DNA of 64,000 nt from Kangiella geojedonensis (GTDB lineage Bacteria > Pseudomonadota > Gammaproteobacteria > Enterobacterales > Kangiellaceae), in the NCBI RefSeq assembly GCF_000981765.1, contig NZ_CP010975.1:992001-1056000 (forward strand). The letters run 5' to 3'. The notes under the pieces are model-generated. The model was not told the origin of the DNA. It was given only the letters and a program-made list of their open reading frames with translations, and made no database searches. How positions within the stretch are numbered: the stretch's first letter is position 1; the number at the start of each line of letters is the position of its first letter. This document shows, one piece after another, positions 46,373 to 54,317 of the stretch. Made by a program: the position numbers and the translations under genes.

Positions 46373-47104
46373 CTAAAGCTCAGTCAGTTGGTGTTCAGTA
46401 GTAAATCGTCCTGTAAGCTTAAAGCGGCTAGCAGGGTGGAATAATTGGCAATAGCTGACTAACAAGTCTTTCGACCAAGTGGTTCTGTCTATTGATAGTA
46501 CTGGCTCGTGCTCTTGCAGCTTTAGCGTCACACGCATAAAGGGATCGGCTTCTTTGGCTTCGATCTGGTGCTCAGCTTGCGTTAATGGCGCCACTTCGGA
46601 TAAATACACGTTTGGCGTCATTTCATTAAAATTCTGTTTTAAGTAGTCCGGCGCAGCCTTTGGGTTGACGTAGCGCTGTTCGATCTGAATTGGCTTGTTA
46701 TTTTCTTTATGCACCATGATCGAGTGAAAAATATCTTCGCCTTCTTCCAAATCGAAGTAATGTAACAAGTGAATAGGGCAGTGTTCTTTTTGCAATAAAA
46801 TCAATTCATTGGAGTATTCATTGCCTCGTTCTTTTACTTCATCAGCGATATTTCGGATTTCGAGCATGGGTGAATGCAATTTTTTAGGGGCAACGAAAGT
46901 CCCGCGACCTTGAGCTCGGTATAAGATGCCTTCTTCGGTCAGCTCGTCCAACGCACGTCGTGCAGTCATGCGACTAACGCCACAGGTTTCGACAAGCTCG
47001 TTTTCAGACGGAACACGCTTGTGCTCAGCCCAGCTGCCATCTTCAATGCCTTGTTTTATAAAGTTTTTTACCACCATATAGCGGCGAGTATTCGGATCGG
47101 TCAT
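46373..47104 (-). CDS. hutC: GntR/HutC-family transcriptional repressor of histidine utilisation
   Basis: 243 residues. An N-terminal winged helix (YMVVKNFIKQGIEDGSW, RVPSENELVETCGVSRMTARRAL, EGILYRAQGRGTFVA) is joined to a UTRA effector domain (from about 85, ending ILSIDRTTW.KDLLVSYCQLFHPASRF). HutC proteins release DNA when urocanate binds. It heads the hutUH transcript and is divergent from hutG. The palindrome TTGTATATACAA, 71 bp upstream of its start, is a likely operator, giving autoregulation. Confidence 0.93.
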   Translation of the reverse strand: MTDPNTRRYMVVKNFIKQGIEDGSWAEHKRVPSENELVETCGVSRMTARRALDELTEEGILYRAQGRGTFVAPKKLHSPMLEIRNIADEVKERGNEYSNELILLQKEHCPIHLLHYFDLEEGEDIFHSIMVHKENNKPIQIEQRYVNPKAAPDYLKQNFNEMTPNVYLSEVAPLTQAEHQIEAKEADPFMRVTLKLQEHEPVLSIDRTTWSKDLLVSYCQLFHPASRFKLTGRFTTEHQLTEL

Positions 47105-47174
47105 TAGCTATTGCGTAAAGATTATTTTTGTCCGTATCATGTCTTGAACCTAGCAAAAAATCCTGTATGCTAAG

Positions 47175-47186
47175 TTGTATATACAA
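47175..47186. promoter_or_regulatory. Candidate HutC operator
   Basis: A perfect 12-bp palindrome TTGTATATACAA lies in the 162-bp (47105-47266) divergent region of hutC and hutG. GntR/HutC-type regulators typically bind GT-N-TA-N-AC dyads, and this one has the form TGTATATACA. No clear second copy lies in the short hutI-hutF divergent gap. Confidence 0.6.
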
Positions 47187-47275
47187 GTTGAACTATACTA
47201 ATAAATACGTATGCTTTTCAAGCGTAAATAGCAAAGAAAAGTGAAAAGAGAAATAAAGAAAGGCAAGTGAGACCG

Positions 47276-48496
47276 ATGAGTTCTGAATCATTAACTGAGC
47301 GATTTAAAAAACAAGACATTGAGCCTAGTGAATTCAATCACTTGGCGCACTTAAAGGTCGCCTGGGACTATATCCATGAATACTCTATGGTCGAGGCTCG
47401 CGAAAAGTTCCATCAGGATATTATCAAGCTGACCAAAGTCCTTGGCGCAGAAGAAAAGTATCATCGAACGCTGACCGACTTCTTTTTAGATTACTTATAT
47501 CAAGTGAAATGGTACTTAAACCATACAGGGCAAAGCTCGGAATCATGGCGTTCAGTGGAGCAACAGTGCCCATTATTGATTAACGACGCCAAAAGACTGA
47601 TCAGTTATTACTACAGCGATGAATTAATCAACTCAGACCTAGCGCGAACCCAATACGTTGACGCTGATATTATGCCTTTGGATAGAGCCAGCCTGCGTTT
47701 TAGTGAGGCTGAGATACCAGTTTTCGATTTAGTTGAGCAGGATTCACCTATTATTGTTTCTATGCCGCATCACGGGCAGTTTATCCCGCATGACGTCCTA
47801 GAGCAGATGACCGACACCGCCTTAAATAGCGCCGACACTGACTGGTACCTGGTTCAGCTTTATAGCTTTTTAGAAGAGTTAAAAGTCACTCGAATCAATG
47901 CTAACTACTCGCGCTACCTGATTGATCTTAATCGAGACAGCAGTGGAAAGGTGTTATATAAAGGTGCTGACAATACTGAGCTTTGCCCGACCTCAACCTT
48001 TGATTTAGAAGCATTATACGAAGGAGACGAAGAACCTGATTCGCATGAGGTCGCGCGCAGAACAGAGCTGTACTGGAAACCGTACCACCAAGAGCTACAG
48101 CGTTTAATTAAACAAACCAAAGACAAGTTCGGCTACTGCTTACTGTTTGAAGCGCACACTATTCAATCCCACGTGCCGCGTTTCTTCGACGGGCAATTGC
48201 CAGACTTTAACTTCGGCACTAACGAAGGCCAAACAGTAAACGACCAGCTTAAAGCAGTACTTGAAAACTTTGATACTGGCGATTACTCAAAAATTATCAA
48301 CGGACGCTTTAAAGGTGGTTTTATCACGCGCCAATACGCAAACCCAGAAGATAATATCTACACCATTCAGTTGGAGTTGTCGCAAATTACTTACCTAGAT
48401 GAAAAACTAAGGTTGTTTGATAAGGAAAAAGCGCAGAAAGTTGGAGAAGCGATAAAGCGTTTGGTTCTGGAGTTGGGGAGTATCTTAGAGCGATAA
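47276..48496 (+). CDS. hutG: N-formylglutamate amidohydrolase with an extra N-terminal helical domain
   Basis: 406 residues. Residues about 145-405 are the N-formylglutamate deformylase domain (VSMPHHGQFIP, NANYSRYLIDLNRDSSGK, LFEAHTIQSHVPRFFDG), releasing Glu and formate in the last step of the HutF branch. Residues about 1-130 are an additional helical module (FNHLAHLKVAWDYI, EKYHRTLTDFFLDYL, LISYYYSDELINSDLART) absent from the usual enzyme of about 265 residues. It resembles small stand-alone hypothetical proteins I recall. ATG 47276 is preferred, though GTG 47267 is possible. It is divergent from hutC. Its TAA is the first base set of the attC-like site of the next element. Confidence 0.9.
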   Translation: MSSESLTERFKKQDIEPSEFNHLAHLKVAWDYIHEYSMVEAREKFHQDIIKLTKVLGAEEKYHRTLTDFFLDYLYQVKWYLNHTGQSSESWRSVEQQCPLLINDAKRLISYYYSDELINSDLARTQYVDADIMPLDRASLRFSEAEIPVFDLVEQDSPIIVSMPHHGQFIPHDVLEQMTDTALNSADTDWYLVQLYSFLEELKVTRINANYSRYLIDLNRDSSGKVLYKGADNTELCPTSTFDLEALYEGDEEPDSHEVARRTELYWKPYHQELQRLIKQTKDKFGYCLLFEAHTIQSHVPRFFDGQLPDFNFGTNEGQTVNDQLKAVLENFDTGDYSKIINGRFKGGFITRQYANPEDNIYTIQLELSQITYLDEKLRLFDKEKAQKVGEAIKRLVLELGSILER

Positions 48497-48568
48497 CGCC
48501 GCCAGCAGCGGCCGAGTGAAACGAGGTCCAGCGACCGCAGGGAGCGATGCTGGCTGGCCTTGTTATGA
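48491..48568 (-). other. attC-like recombination site (59-base-element type)
   Basis: On the minus strand the site begins TCATAAC-AAGGCC and ends GGCGGC-GTTATCG. The inner arms GCCAGCCAGCA and TGCTGGCGGC pair with one unpaired A in the first arm, the extra-helical asymmetry typical of attC. The centre has nested stems (GCGGCCGAG with CTCGTTTC and related pairs). The 78-bp length is in the known attC range. The TAA of the gene ending here is inside the TCATAAC box. Confidence 0.72.
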
Positions 48569-48880
48569 GTTTTCATCTTCTATTAGCTCTTTTCTGGCTT
48601 GTTGCCATTGTTCCCAGGCATACTCTGGATCTAAATCTGGATAACCTCGGGACTCAGCCATTTGCTCTGCAGCTGAAATGGGCATCATGATACAAGCCGC
48701 ATTGTCTCGTATTTCAATAACTTCCGCTTCAGTTAACGGCGAGCCTTTTTCATTTTCTTGATTGAGTAGCACTGCGACTAACGCTGGAACAGGAACCGGA
48801 ATAAGCTCTTCTTCAGGCTCTTTTTCCTTTGGTTTTCCTTTGAATAGTTTACCGATCATTTCGTCTTCCTTTACTCATAA
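48497..48880 (-). mobile_element. Solitary integron-type gene cassette
   Basis: Taking crossover at G|TT, the cassette runs on the minus strand from TTATGAG (48880) to the last G of the attC-like site (48497), 384 bp. It holds one gene (48859-48563) followed directly by the site. The left boundary GTTATGA (48881-48875) is the exact reverse complement of the site's first box TCATAAC (48568-48562), as required for a cassette excised as a circle. The right boundary is GTTATCG. No integrase or second attC is in the window, so this looks like a cassette inserted at a secondary site. Confidence 0.68.
48563..48859 (-). CDS. Hypothetical acidic protein carried by the cassette
   Basis: 98 residues, no recognised family. 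A short basic start (MIGKLFKGKPKEKE) is followed by an acidic/Pro linker (PEEELIPVPVPALVAVLL), then a soluble helical region with SPLTEAEVIEIRDNAACIMM, AAEQMAESRGYPDLDPEYAWEQWQQARKEL in outline. No signal peptide or membrane segment. Start ATG at 48859 has GGAAGA upstream and lies 22 bp inside the cassette boundary. The TAA stop overlaps the attC-like site. A TATAAT on the minus strand (48887-48882) lies just outside the boundary and could drive expression. Confidence 0.75.
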   Translation of the reverse strand: MIGKLFKGKPKEKEPEEELIPVPVPALVAVLLNQENEKGSPLTEAEVIEIRDNAACIMMPISAAEQMAESRGYPDLDPEYAWEQWQQARKELIEDENS

Positions 48881-48934
48881 CATTATATTACCAGACGGCG
48901 CTGGAAAGCTTTTGATTTTAAAATGTTTGTTTTT

Positions 48935-49031
48935 AATGTCCGTTTTTATGGCTAATACCATATAAAATCGGACATTTATGTCCAGGTATCTTTTTTGTGT
49001 CCAGTTTACTGACGCCACGGTTAGTAAACTG
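48935..49031. repeat. Two hairpin-forming inverted repeats in the cassette-hutI spacer
   Basis: AATGTCCGTTTTTATGG (48935-48951) pairs imperfectly with CCATATAAAATCGGACATT (48958-48976) around CTAATA. CAGTTTACT (49002-49010) pairs perfectly with AGTAAACTG (49023-49031). They lie in the 359-bp gene-free stretch 48860-49218, together with the cassette boundary and the repeat at 49118. Confidence 0.5.
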
Positions 49032-49117
49032 TAGGTCTTATACTAAGTGTATCTTGTGAAATTGCAATTGGTTTTAGTAAGTGAAACTTTTGAGCGTGAG
49101 ATGAGATTCTGAGAGTA

Positions 49118-49219
49118 GTTCGTCATCCCCGCGAAGGCGGGGATCTCCTACGGAATAGATTTAGCAAGATTCCCGCACCACAGGCATTTCCGTTGGTCAC
49201 CTACGCGGGAATGACGAGT
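49118..49219. repeat. Dispersed inverted-repeat element abutting hutI
   Basis: CGTCATCCCCGCG (49121-49133) and CGCGGGAATGACG (49204-49216) form a 13-bp terminal inverted repeat with one mismatch. GCGAAGGCGGGGATC and GCAAGATTCCCGC lie inside. I recall repeats with such CGTCATTCCCGCG ends as common across bacterial genomes. It ends at the hutI stop codon and may act as an mRNA 3' stabiliser. Confidence 0.6.
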
Positions 49220-50466
49220 TATTTTTTATTAATCGAGTTATAAACTTTAACTAAATTATTCCCACCTAACTGATAACTCAACTGATTTGGGTGGTCGATG
49301 TCCCACAGTGCTAACTCAGCTTTTTTGCCTATTTCAATACTACCGACTTTATCTTCTAATCCTAGGGCTTTTGCGGCGTTGATGGTGACGCCTTGTAAGG
49401 CTTCGAGGGGCGTCATGCGGAATAGGGTGCAGGCCATGTTGAGCATAAGTAATAGCGATTGCGCTGGTGAGGTACCGGGGTTGCTGTCGGAGGCGACGGC
49501 AATGGGTACGCCTGCTTGGCGCAGTTCGTCCATTGGTGGCAATTTTGTTTCGCGTAGGAAATAGAAAGCACCGGGTAGTAGCACCGCAACTGTTCCGCTC
49601 TTGGCCATCTTGTCGATAGAGTCTTGCGATAAATATTCTAAATGATCCGCGGATAGGGCTTTGTAGTCAGCGGCTAAGCCTGCGCCAGATTGATCGGATA
49701 GTTGCTCAGCGTGCAGTTTGACTTTGAGGCCATGTTTTTGTGCGGCTTTAAATACGCGTTCGGTTTGGGTATAGCTGAAGCCAATGCTTTCGCAAAAAGC
49801 ATCGACACAGTCTGCTAAACCCAGTTCCGCGATTTTAGGGATCATGTCATTGCACACTAGATCAATATACCCATCAGAATTGTCCTTAAATTCTGGCGGC
49901 AGGGCATGTGCGCCAAGGAAGGTTGTACTGACGCGAATTGGGAATTCTTGCTCCAGTCGTTTGGCGACTTTGAGCATTTTAATTTCGTTCTCAGTATCTA
50001 AGCCATAACCAGATTTGATTTCAATCGTTGTCACGCCTTCGTCGATAAAGCTTTGTAGGCGTTTAGCGGCACTTCGGAAGAGTTCTTCTTCGGTGGCTTC
50101 ACGTGTAGCTTCAACGCTAGAGATAATACCGCCACCCGCTTTGGCGATCTCTTCGTAGGCCACGCCATTGAGGCGCATTTCAAATTCGTTGGCACGGTTG
50201 CCGCCATAGACAAGGTGCGTGTGGCAGTCGATTAAGCCGGGAGAAAGCCATTGGGCTTGCGCATCAATGGTTTCTGTTGCATTGAGTTTTGAGTCGTTTT
50301 TATCAAAAGAATCGCCAACATACGAAATCAGACCATCATTAACGCCAATCGCGCCGTTTTCAATAACACCATAGGGATTATCTTCGCTGGCGTACTGGTC
50401 GGACAAAGTCGCGATATTGACGTTGTGAATAATGTAATCAAAAGGTTTCGTTTCACTCTGGCTCAT
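49219..50466 (-). CDS. hutI: Imidazolonepropionase
   Basis: 415 residues, amidohydrolase superfamily, opening the imidazolone ring to N-formimino-L-glutamate. Metal ligands are visible in LIDCHTHLVYGGNRANEF (His-x-His), AEQLSD (KLHAEQLSD) and AVASDSNPGTSP (Asp). TIEIKSGYGL is the typical substrate-site stretch. The length is normal. It is divergent from hutF with only 41 bp between starts, so their promoters must overlap. It ends at a dispersed repeat. Confidence 0.96.
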   Translation of the reverse strand: MSQSETKPFDYIIHNVNIATLSDQYASEDNPYGVIENGAIGVNDGLISYVGDSFDKNDSKLNATETIDAQAQWLSPGLIDCHTHLVYGGNRANEFEMRLNGVAYEEIAKAGGGIISSVEATREATEEELFRSAAKRLQSFIDEGVTTIEIKSGYGLDTENEIKMLKVAKRLEQEFPIRVSTTFLGAHALPPEFKDNSDGYIDLVCNDMIPKIAELGLADCVDAFCESIGFSYTQTERVFKAAQKHGLKVKLHAEQLSDQSGAGLAADYKALSADHLEYLSQDSIDKMAKSGTVAVLLPGAFYFLRETKLPPMDELRQAGVPIAVASDSNPGTSPAQSLLLMLNMACTLFRMTPLEALQGVTINAAKALGLEDKVGSIEIGKKAELALWDIDHPNQLSYQLGGNNLVKVYNSINKK

Positions 50467-50507
50467 ATTATGATCCTGATATTGTTTTAACTATTTTACT
50501 CGACACT

Positions 50508-51911
50508 ATGACAAGTATTCACCCGCAACAGATTTTCGCTAAATTTATACTGTTAGCCGACGGCTGGCAGGAGAACGTGTTGTTGGAGCACGATTCTAAT
50601 GGGGTTATCACTAAAATTAAACCACAAACCGAGAAACCCGCAAACTTTAGTGGAAAAGTGATTGATGGCGCAGTGATACCTGGCATGGTGAATAATCACT
50701 CCCATGCCTTCCAGTGGGCGATGGCCGGCTTGGGTGAAGCGAGCGGAAGCTCTAAAGATAGCTTCTGGACGTGGCGCAAGGCGATGTACGGTTTTGTGGA
50801 AAATATTGAGCCAGAAGATCTGAACCATATCGCTAGCGCGCTTTATATGCAGATGCTAAAAGCGGGTTACACTTCGGTGGGTGAGTTTCACTATTTGCAT
50901 CATGACAAGAAGGGTGGCTTTTACGAAAATCCGGCGGAAATGTCGATGCAGATTTTTGAAGCAGCAAAAAACAGCGGTATTGATGTCACTTTATTGCCTG
51001 TGTTTTACCGTTACAGTGGCTTTGGGCCACAAGCACCTAACGATGGGCAGAAGCGTTTTATTCACTCGCAGGATGATTACGGACGCTTGTTAGAGCAGGT
51101 TCATTTGTTGTCCTCTGAGTACAATCAAAGCTACGGTATCGCACCGCACTCGCTACGAGCGGTCGATAAGTCAGATCTAGAGTTTGCGGTTAAAGCATTA
51201 CGCTCTCAGTCTGAGAGCGCACCAGTTCATATTCATATCGCCGAGCAAACCAAGGAAGTGAATGATTGTGTTGCTCATTATGGTCAACGTCCTGTCGAAT
51301 GGCTCTACGACAACTTAAGCCCTGATGACAAGTGGTGTTTAATTCATGCGACCCACTTAACCGACGGTGAGGTAAAGTCGATTGCCGGATCGAAAGCGGT
51401 GGTGTCAATTTGCACGACTACCGAAGCGAATCTGGGCGATGGTTTTTTCCCGATGCTGGATTACAAAGCGCAAGGTGGCCGTTGGTCAGTGGGTAGCGAT
51501 AGTCATATTTCGGTGAACGCGATTGAAGAATTACGTTGGCTCGAATACCAGCAGCGGTTGCGTGAGCATTCACGGACGGTATTGGTCGATGGAGCTAATA
51601 GCTCAACGGGGCACTGGTTATGGACCCAGGCGGCGCAGGGTGGTGCTCAAAGTTTACAACAACCAGTTGGGCAGATTGCAGTCGGCTATAAAGCCAATTT
51701 CGTGGAGCTTAACCTTGAGTCGCTAGTGTTTACGGGTAAATCTCGAGAGCAACTACTTGATGCCTTTATTTTTAACCATCAAGCAGATAATGATGCGATT
51801 AATACGGTATGGATTCGAGGTAAAAAAGTGGTTGAGCAGGGCAATCATATTTCTCAAGAGGATATTATTGATGACTTTAAGAAAAGCATGGCGCGGTTAC
51901 AAGTTGGTTAA
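50508..51911 (+). CDS. hutF: Formimidoylglutamate deiminase
   Basis: 467 residues, amidohydrolase superfamily. Metal ligands lie in GMVNNHSHAFQWAMAGLGE, HIHIAEQTKEV, HATHLTDGE and WSVGSDSHISVN. It converts N-formimino-glutamate to N-formylglutamate plus ammonia, so this organism uses the HutF-HutG route rather than direct formiminoglutamase. It is divergent from hutI. Its last 15 bp overlap the convergent sensor-like gene. Confidence 0.95.
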   Translation: MTSIHPQQIFAKFILLADGWQENVLLEHDSNGVITKIKPQTEKPANFSGKVIDGAVIPGMVNNHSHAFQWAMAGLGEASGSSKDSFWTWRKAMYGFVENIEPEDLNHIASALYMQMLKAGYTSVGEFHYLHHDKKGGFYENPAEMSMQIFEAAKNSGIDVTLLPVFYRYSGFGPQAPNDGQKRFIHSQDDYGRLLEQVHLLSSEYNQSYGIAPHSLRAVDKSDLEFAVKALRSQSESAPVHIHIAEQTKEVNDCVAHYGQRPVEWLYDNLSPDDKWCLIHATHLTDGEVKSIAGSKAVVSICTTTEANLGDGFFPMLDYKAQGGRWSVGSDSHISVNAIEELRWLEYQQRLREHSRTVLVDGANSSTGHWLWTQAAQGGAQSLQQPVGQIAVGYKANFVELNLESLVFTGKSREQLLDAFIFNHQADNDAINTVWIRGKKVVEQGNHISQEDIIDDFKKSMARLQVG

Positions 51912-53642
51912 GGTTTCGCCTAGCTTCTTCGGGTCGACTGGTTTGGTGATAAATTGAGCCGATTCAAGTTGATTGAAGGCTTCCGACTCAGCCACACTTA
52001 AATCGTGACTAACAATGATGATGTGTGGTTGGTTATCTAAGTGTTGAAGTTCTTCCAAAAAGTTAGTGAAAGAAAAGGATGGGTCATCCTGAATAAACTC
52101 AGAGTTGACTAAGATAGCATTGTAAGAGTCATGACGAAGCTTTTGTAGAACAACCTGCTTTGTTGTCGCTTTATCAACGTCAATGCCTAACTTTGTGAGA
52201 TACCCAATCAAAACCATTTTATCGATGGGGTCAGAATCATAAACCAGTACATTCAAACTTAGACCAAGTGGTCTGATTCGTTCGGGTTGAGATTTTTTCT
52301 CGGCTTGATTGACTGTGTTCAGAGGCATTTCTAGGCGAATCTCATCGCTAAAATACAAGTACTCACCACCAAACTTTTTCAAAATATGTTTGGCGGATAT
52401 CAGTTGTATATTATTACTATGAGCCGTAACTGGTAACTTTTCTTTAAATTGAAATAAACTTTGTTCTTTCAGTGCCTGTAAAAACACCTTTGACTCAGAA
52501 GAAAATGAAACCCTGAGATTGGCCGTGTCTTGGTAATCTTGACGTAAGTCAAAATGAATATTGAGTGTTTCATTCTCGCAAATATAAATCAGTTGCTGTA
52601 TTAGTAGGCGCAACATTTGCTTGAAAGACTTATCATCCAAATGAACTTGGTAACTCATACGGTTGCCACTAAATGACTCTTGAATCAAAGTGTTCTTTTC
52701 TTTGGCGAGGGTCGATAGCTCAACCACAGTTTGTGATAAAAGGTCACGGGACCAGACTAATTGTCGTGTTTGATCGACTGGTTGTTTAATGACTTCATAA
52801 AACATCATCAAATTATTGATAGAACTGTTGAAGTTTTGCTGTGTTATGAAGCCTATAAACTCATGTAATTCAGTATTAGCATCTAGGCGAGCCTTCTGAA
52901 CTTCCGTTTTAAGGATGTTCAGTTTGTGTCTTAGATTTTGAGTCTTAATAACTTGCTGTTCTACGGCATTAAGAAGCTTTGAGCCTTCTGAGGTTTTTAA
53001 GTTTTCTCTAAACTCTTTGTAACTTTCTGAGTTATTTAATTGATCGACAAGTTTATTAACAATTTTTGACTGGTGTGTTTGACGAATTCTGAGGTATACC
53101 CAAAACAAGGCAAGAGGGATAATGACACCAAGGTTTAACAATAGGTGTAAAACACCGTCATAGGCACGGCTGTATTTGTACGGCGTACTCGCAATTTGCA
53201 GTTGCCCCAGACGGCGGTGATCGTTTTCAGCGCTTTCCAGTAGCTGGCTTGGAAAGTTACTTTGGAAGCTAGAACCAAGTTTTTGAACAATGTCTCGATC
53301 GACTGTTTTTAGCTCGATGTCTTGAGAGATACCAACCAAGCCGCGGTTGTCGACTTGAGAAACTACGGTACCTTGATTATCTAATACTCTGACAAAAGCT
53401 ATTTCAGGGTTATTACGTAAAGGAAATAGGGTTGATTCTAAATCGGTGGTGTTACCATAGCTAAGTCCATACTCTATACCAGGAGTAAAACTTGAAATAA
53501 TGAGATCGCAAAGCTTTTGTTGCTGATTCTGATGGGATTGCTCTAGAGAGCGATAAAAAACAAAGTTCACCACAAGCAACACGACGACAAAGGCCAAGGT
53601 ATAGGCAATGCTGTATTGATGACTGAGCTTTACTTTCTTCAA
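51897..53642 (-). CDS. Degenerate hybrid histidine-kinase-like membrane protein
   Basis: 581 residues. It has TM1 (11-29), a periplasmic domain (about 30-163), TM2 (about 165-186), a coiled-coil-like dimerisation helix, a kinase-like region and a C-terminal receiver-like domain (about 463-580). The H-box equivalent reads FIGFITQQNFNSSINNLMMF (Gln268/269 where His is expected). The ATP-binding part has no DxGxG, and the GxGLGL stretch is SNNIQLIS. The receiver reads AILVNSE, Asn513 for the phospho-Asp, but keeps Lys567 (FITKPVD) and acidic residues at the top. The layout recalls BarA-type sensors, but phosphotransfer looks impossible; a scaffold or pseudo-kinase role is inferred. Confidence 0.8.
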   Translation of the reverse strand: MKKVKLSHQYSIAYTLAFVVVLLVVNFVFYRSLEQSHQNQQQKLCDLIISSFTPGIEYGLSYGNTTDLESTLFPLRNNPEIAFVRVLDNQGTVVSQVDNRGLVGISQDIELKTVDRDIVQKLGSSFQSNFPSQLLESAENDHRRLGQLQIASTPYKYSRAYDGVLHLLLNLGVIIPLALFWVYLRIRQTHQSKIVNKLVDQLNNSESYKEFRENLKTSEGSKLLNAVEQQVIKTQNLRHKLNILKTEVQKARLDANTELHEFIGFITQQNFNSSINNLMMFYEVIKQPVDQTRQLVWSRDLLSQTVVELSTLAKEKNTLIQESFSGNRMSYQVHLDDKSFKQMLRLLIQQLIYICENETLNIHFDLRQDYQDTANLRVSFSSESKVFLQALKEQSLFQFKEKLPVTAHSNNIQLISAKHILKKFGGEYLYFSDEIRLEMPLNTVNQAEKKSQPERIRPLGLSLNVLVYDSDPIDKMVLIGYLTKLGIDVDKATTKQVVLQKLRHDSYNAILVNSEFIQDDPSFSFTNFLEELQHLDNQPHIIIVSHDLSVAESEAFNQLESAQFITKPVDPKKLGETLTNL

Positions 53643-53823
53643 ACGAACTTCCCTAGAGTAATTGTTTTGTCAGTGAGCCTTATTTAAGGTTTGAATGTAC
53701 CCAATTGACTAGCGAATGTCCATTCAGTTTAACTCTATGATTTAAAGGATAAAAATTGGTCGAATAGCAGGGGGCGCTATTTGAGTTAGGGAAAGGTTTT
53801 CAGCGTTTTAATTATTGGGAAGA

Positions 53824-54111
53824 TTAATTGCTATTATCGACCATGTTGAGGGCCGTTTCTAGTGAATCAGCTTGAGCTTCAAATTCAACCCTATTATCAC
53901 TACCAAAAGCACCTGACCAGTTGTCTGGCGGAGCAATCGGGGCTATTTCAAGTAACTCCCAGCTGGCTTCATCAATTTCTTCGATTTCGCCACTATAATA
54001 TTGAATTTCAATACATTCTTCGTCGCGGTCAATAGCCACAACTTCAAAGTTCTCATCAAGATCCAGTCTTTTGTACCATTGACCTCTTTCTGCGGTGATG
54101 GCCTGAGCCAT
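53824..54111 (-). CDS. DUF6763-type small acidic protein
   Basis: 95 residues. ERGQWYKRLDLDENFEVVAIDRDEECIEIQYYSGEIEEID and PPDNWSGAF match the pattern I recall for DUF6763 proteins, small acidic beta-rich proteins of unknown function. No signal peptide. It lies alone, 181 bp downstream of the start of the pseudo-kinase gene and divergent from the outer-membrane protein gene. A GGAGGA-like SD (CTAGGAGGACATATG context on the minus strand) supports the start. Confidence 0.75.
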   Translation of the reverse strand: MAQAITAERGQWYKRLDLDENFEVVAIDRDEECIEIQYYSGEIEEIDEASWELLEIAPIAPPDNWSGAFGSDNRVEFEAQADSLETALNMVDNSN

Positions 54112-54317
54112 ATGTCCTCCTAGTAGTAAGCTTTTTTCTTACTACTTTATCTAATTTCCAGATTAACATATTGGTTAAAAAATGCACGATACTATAGGTG
54201 CTATTTGTCTAGTGGTTCTGATTTTCAAAATAAGTATTTAAGTTCTACCGGTAGTAATTACAGTCCTTATTTCCTACAATAAGCTCACCTAACAGACCAG
54301 ACGGTATGTGAATTATA

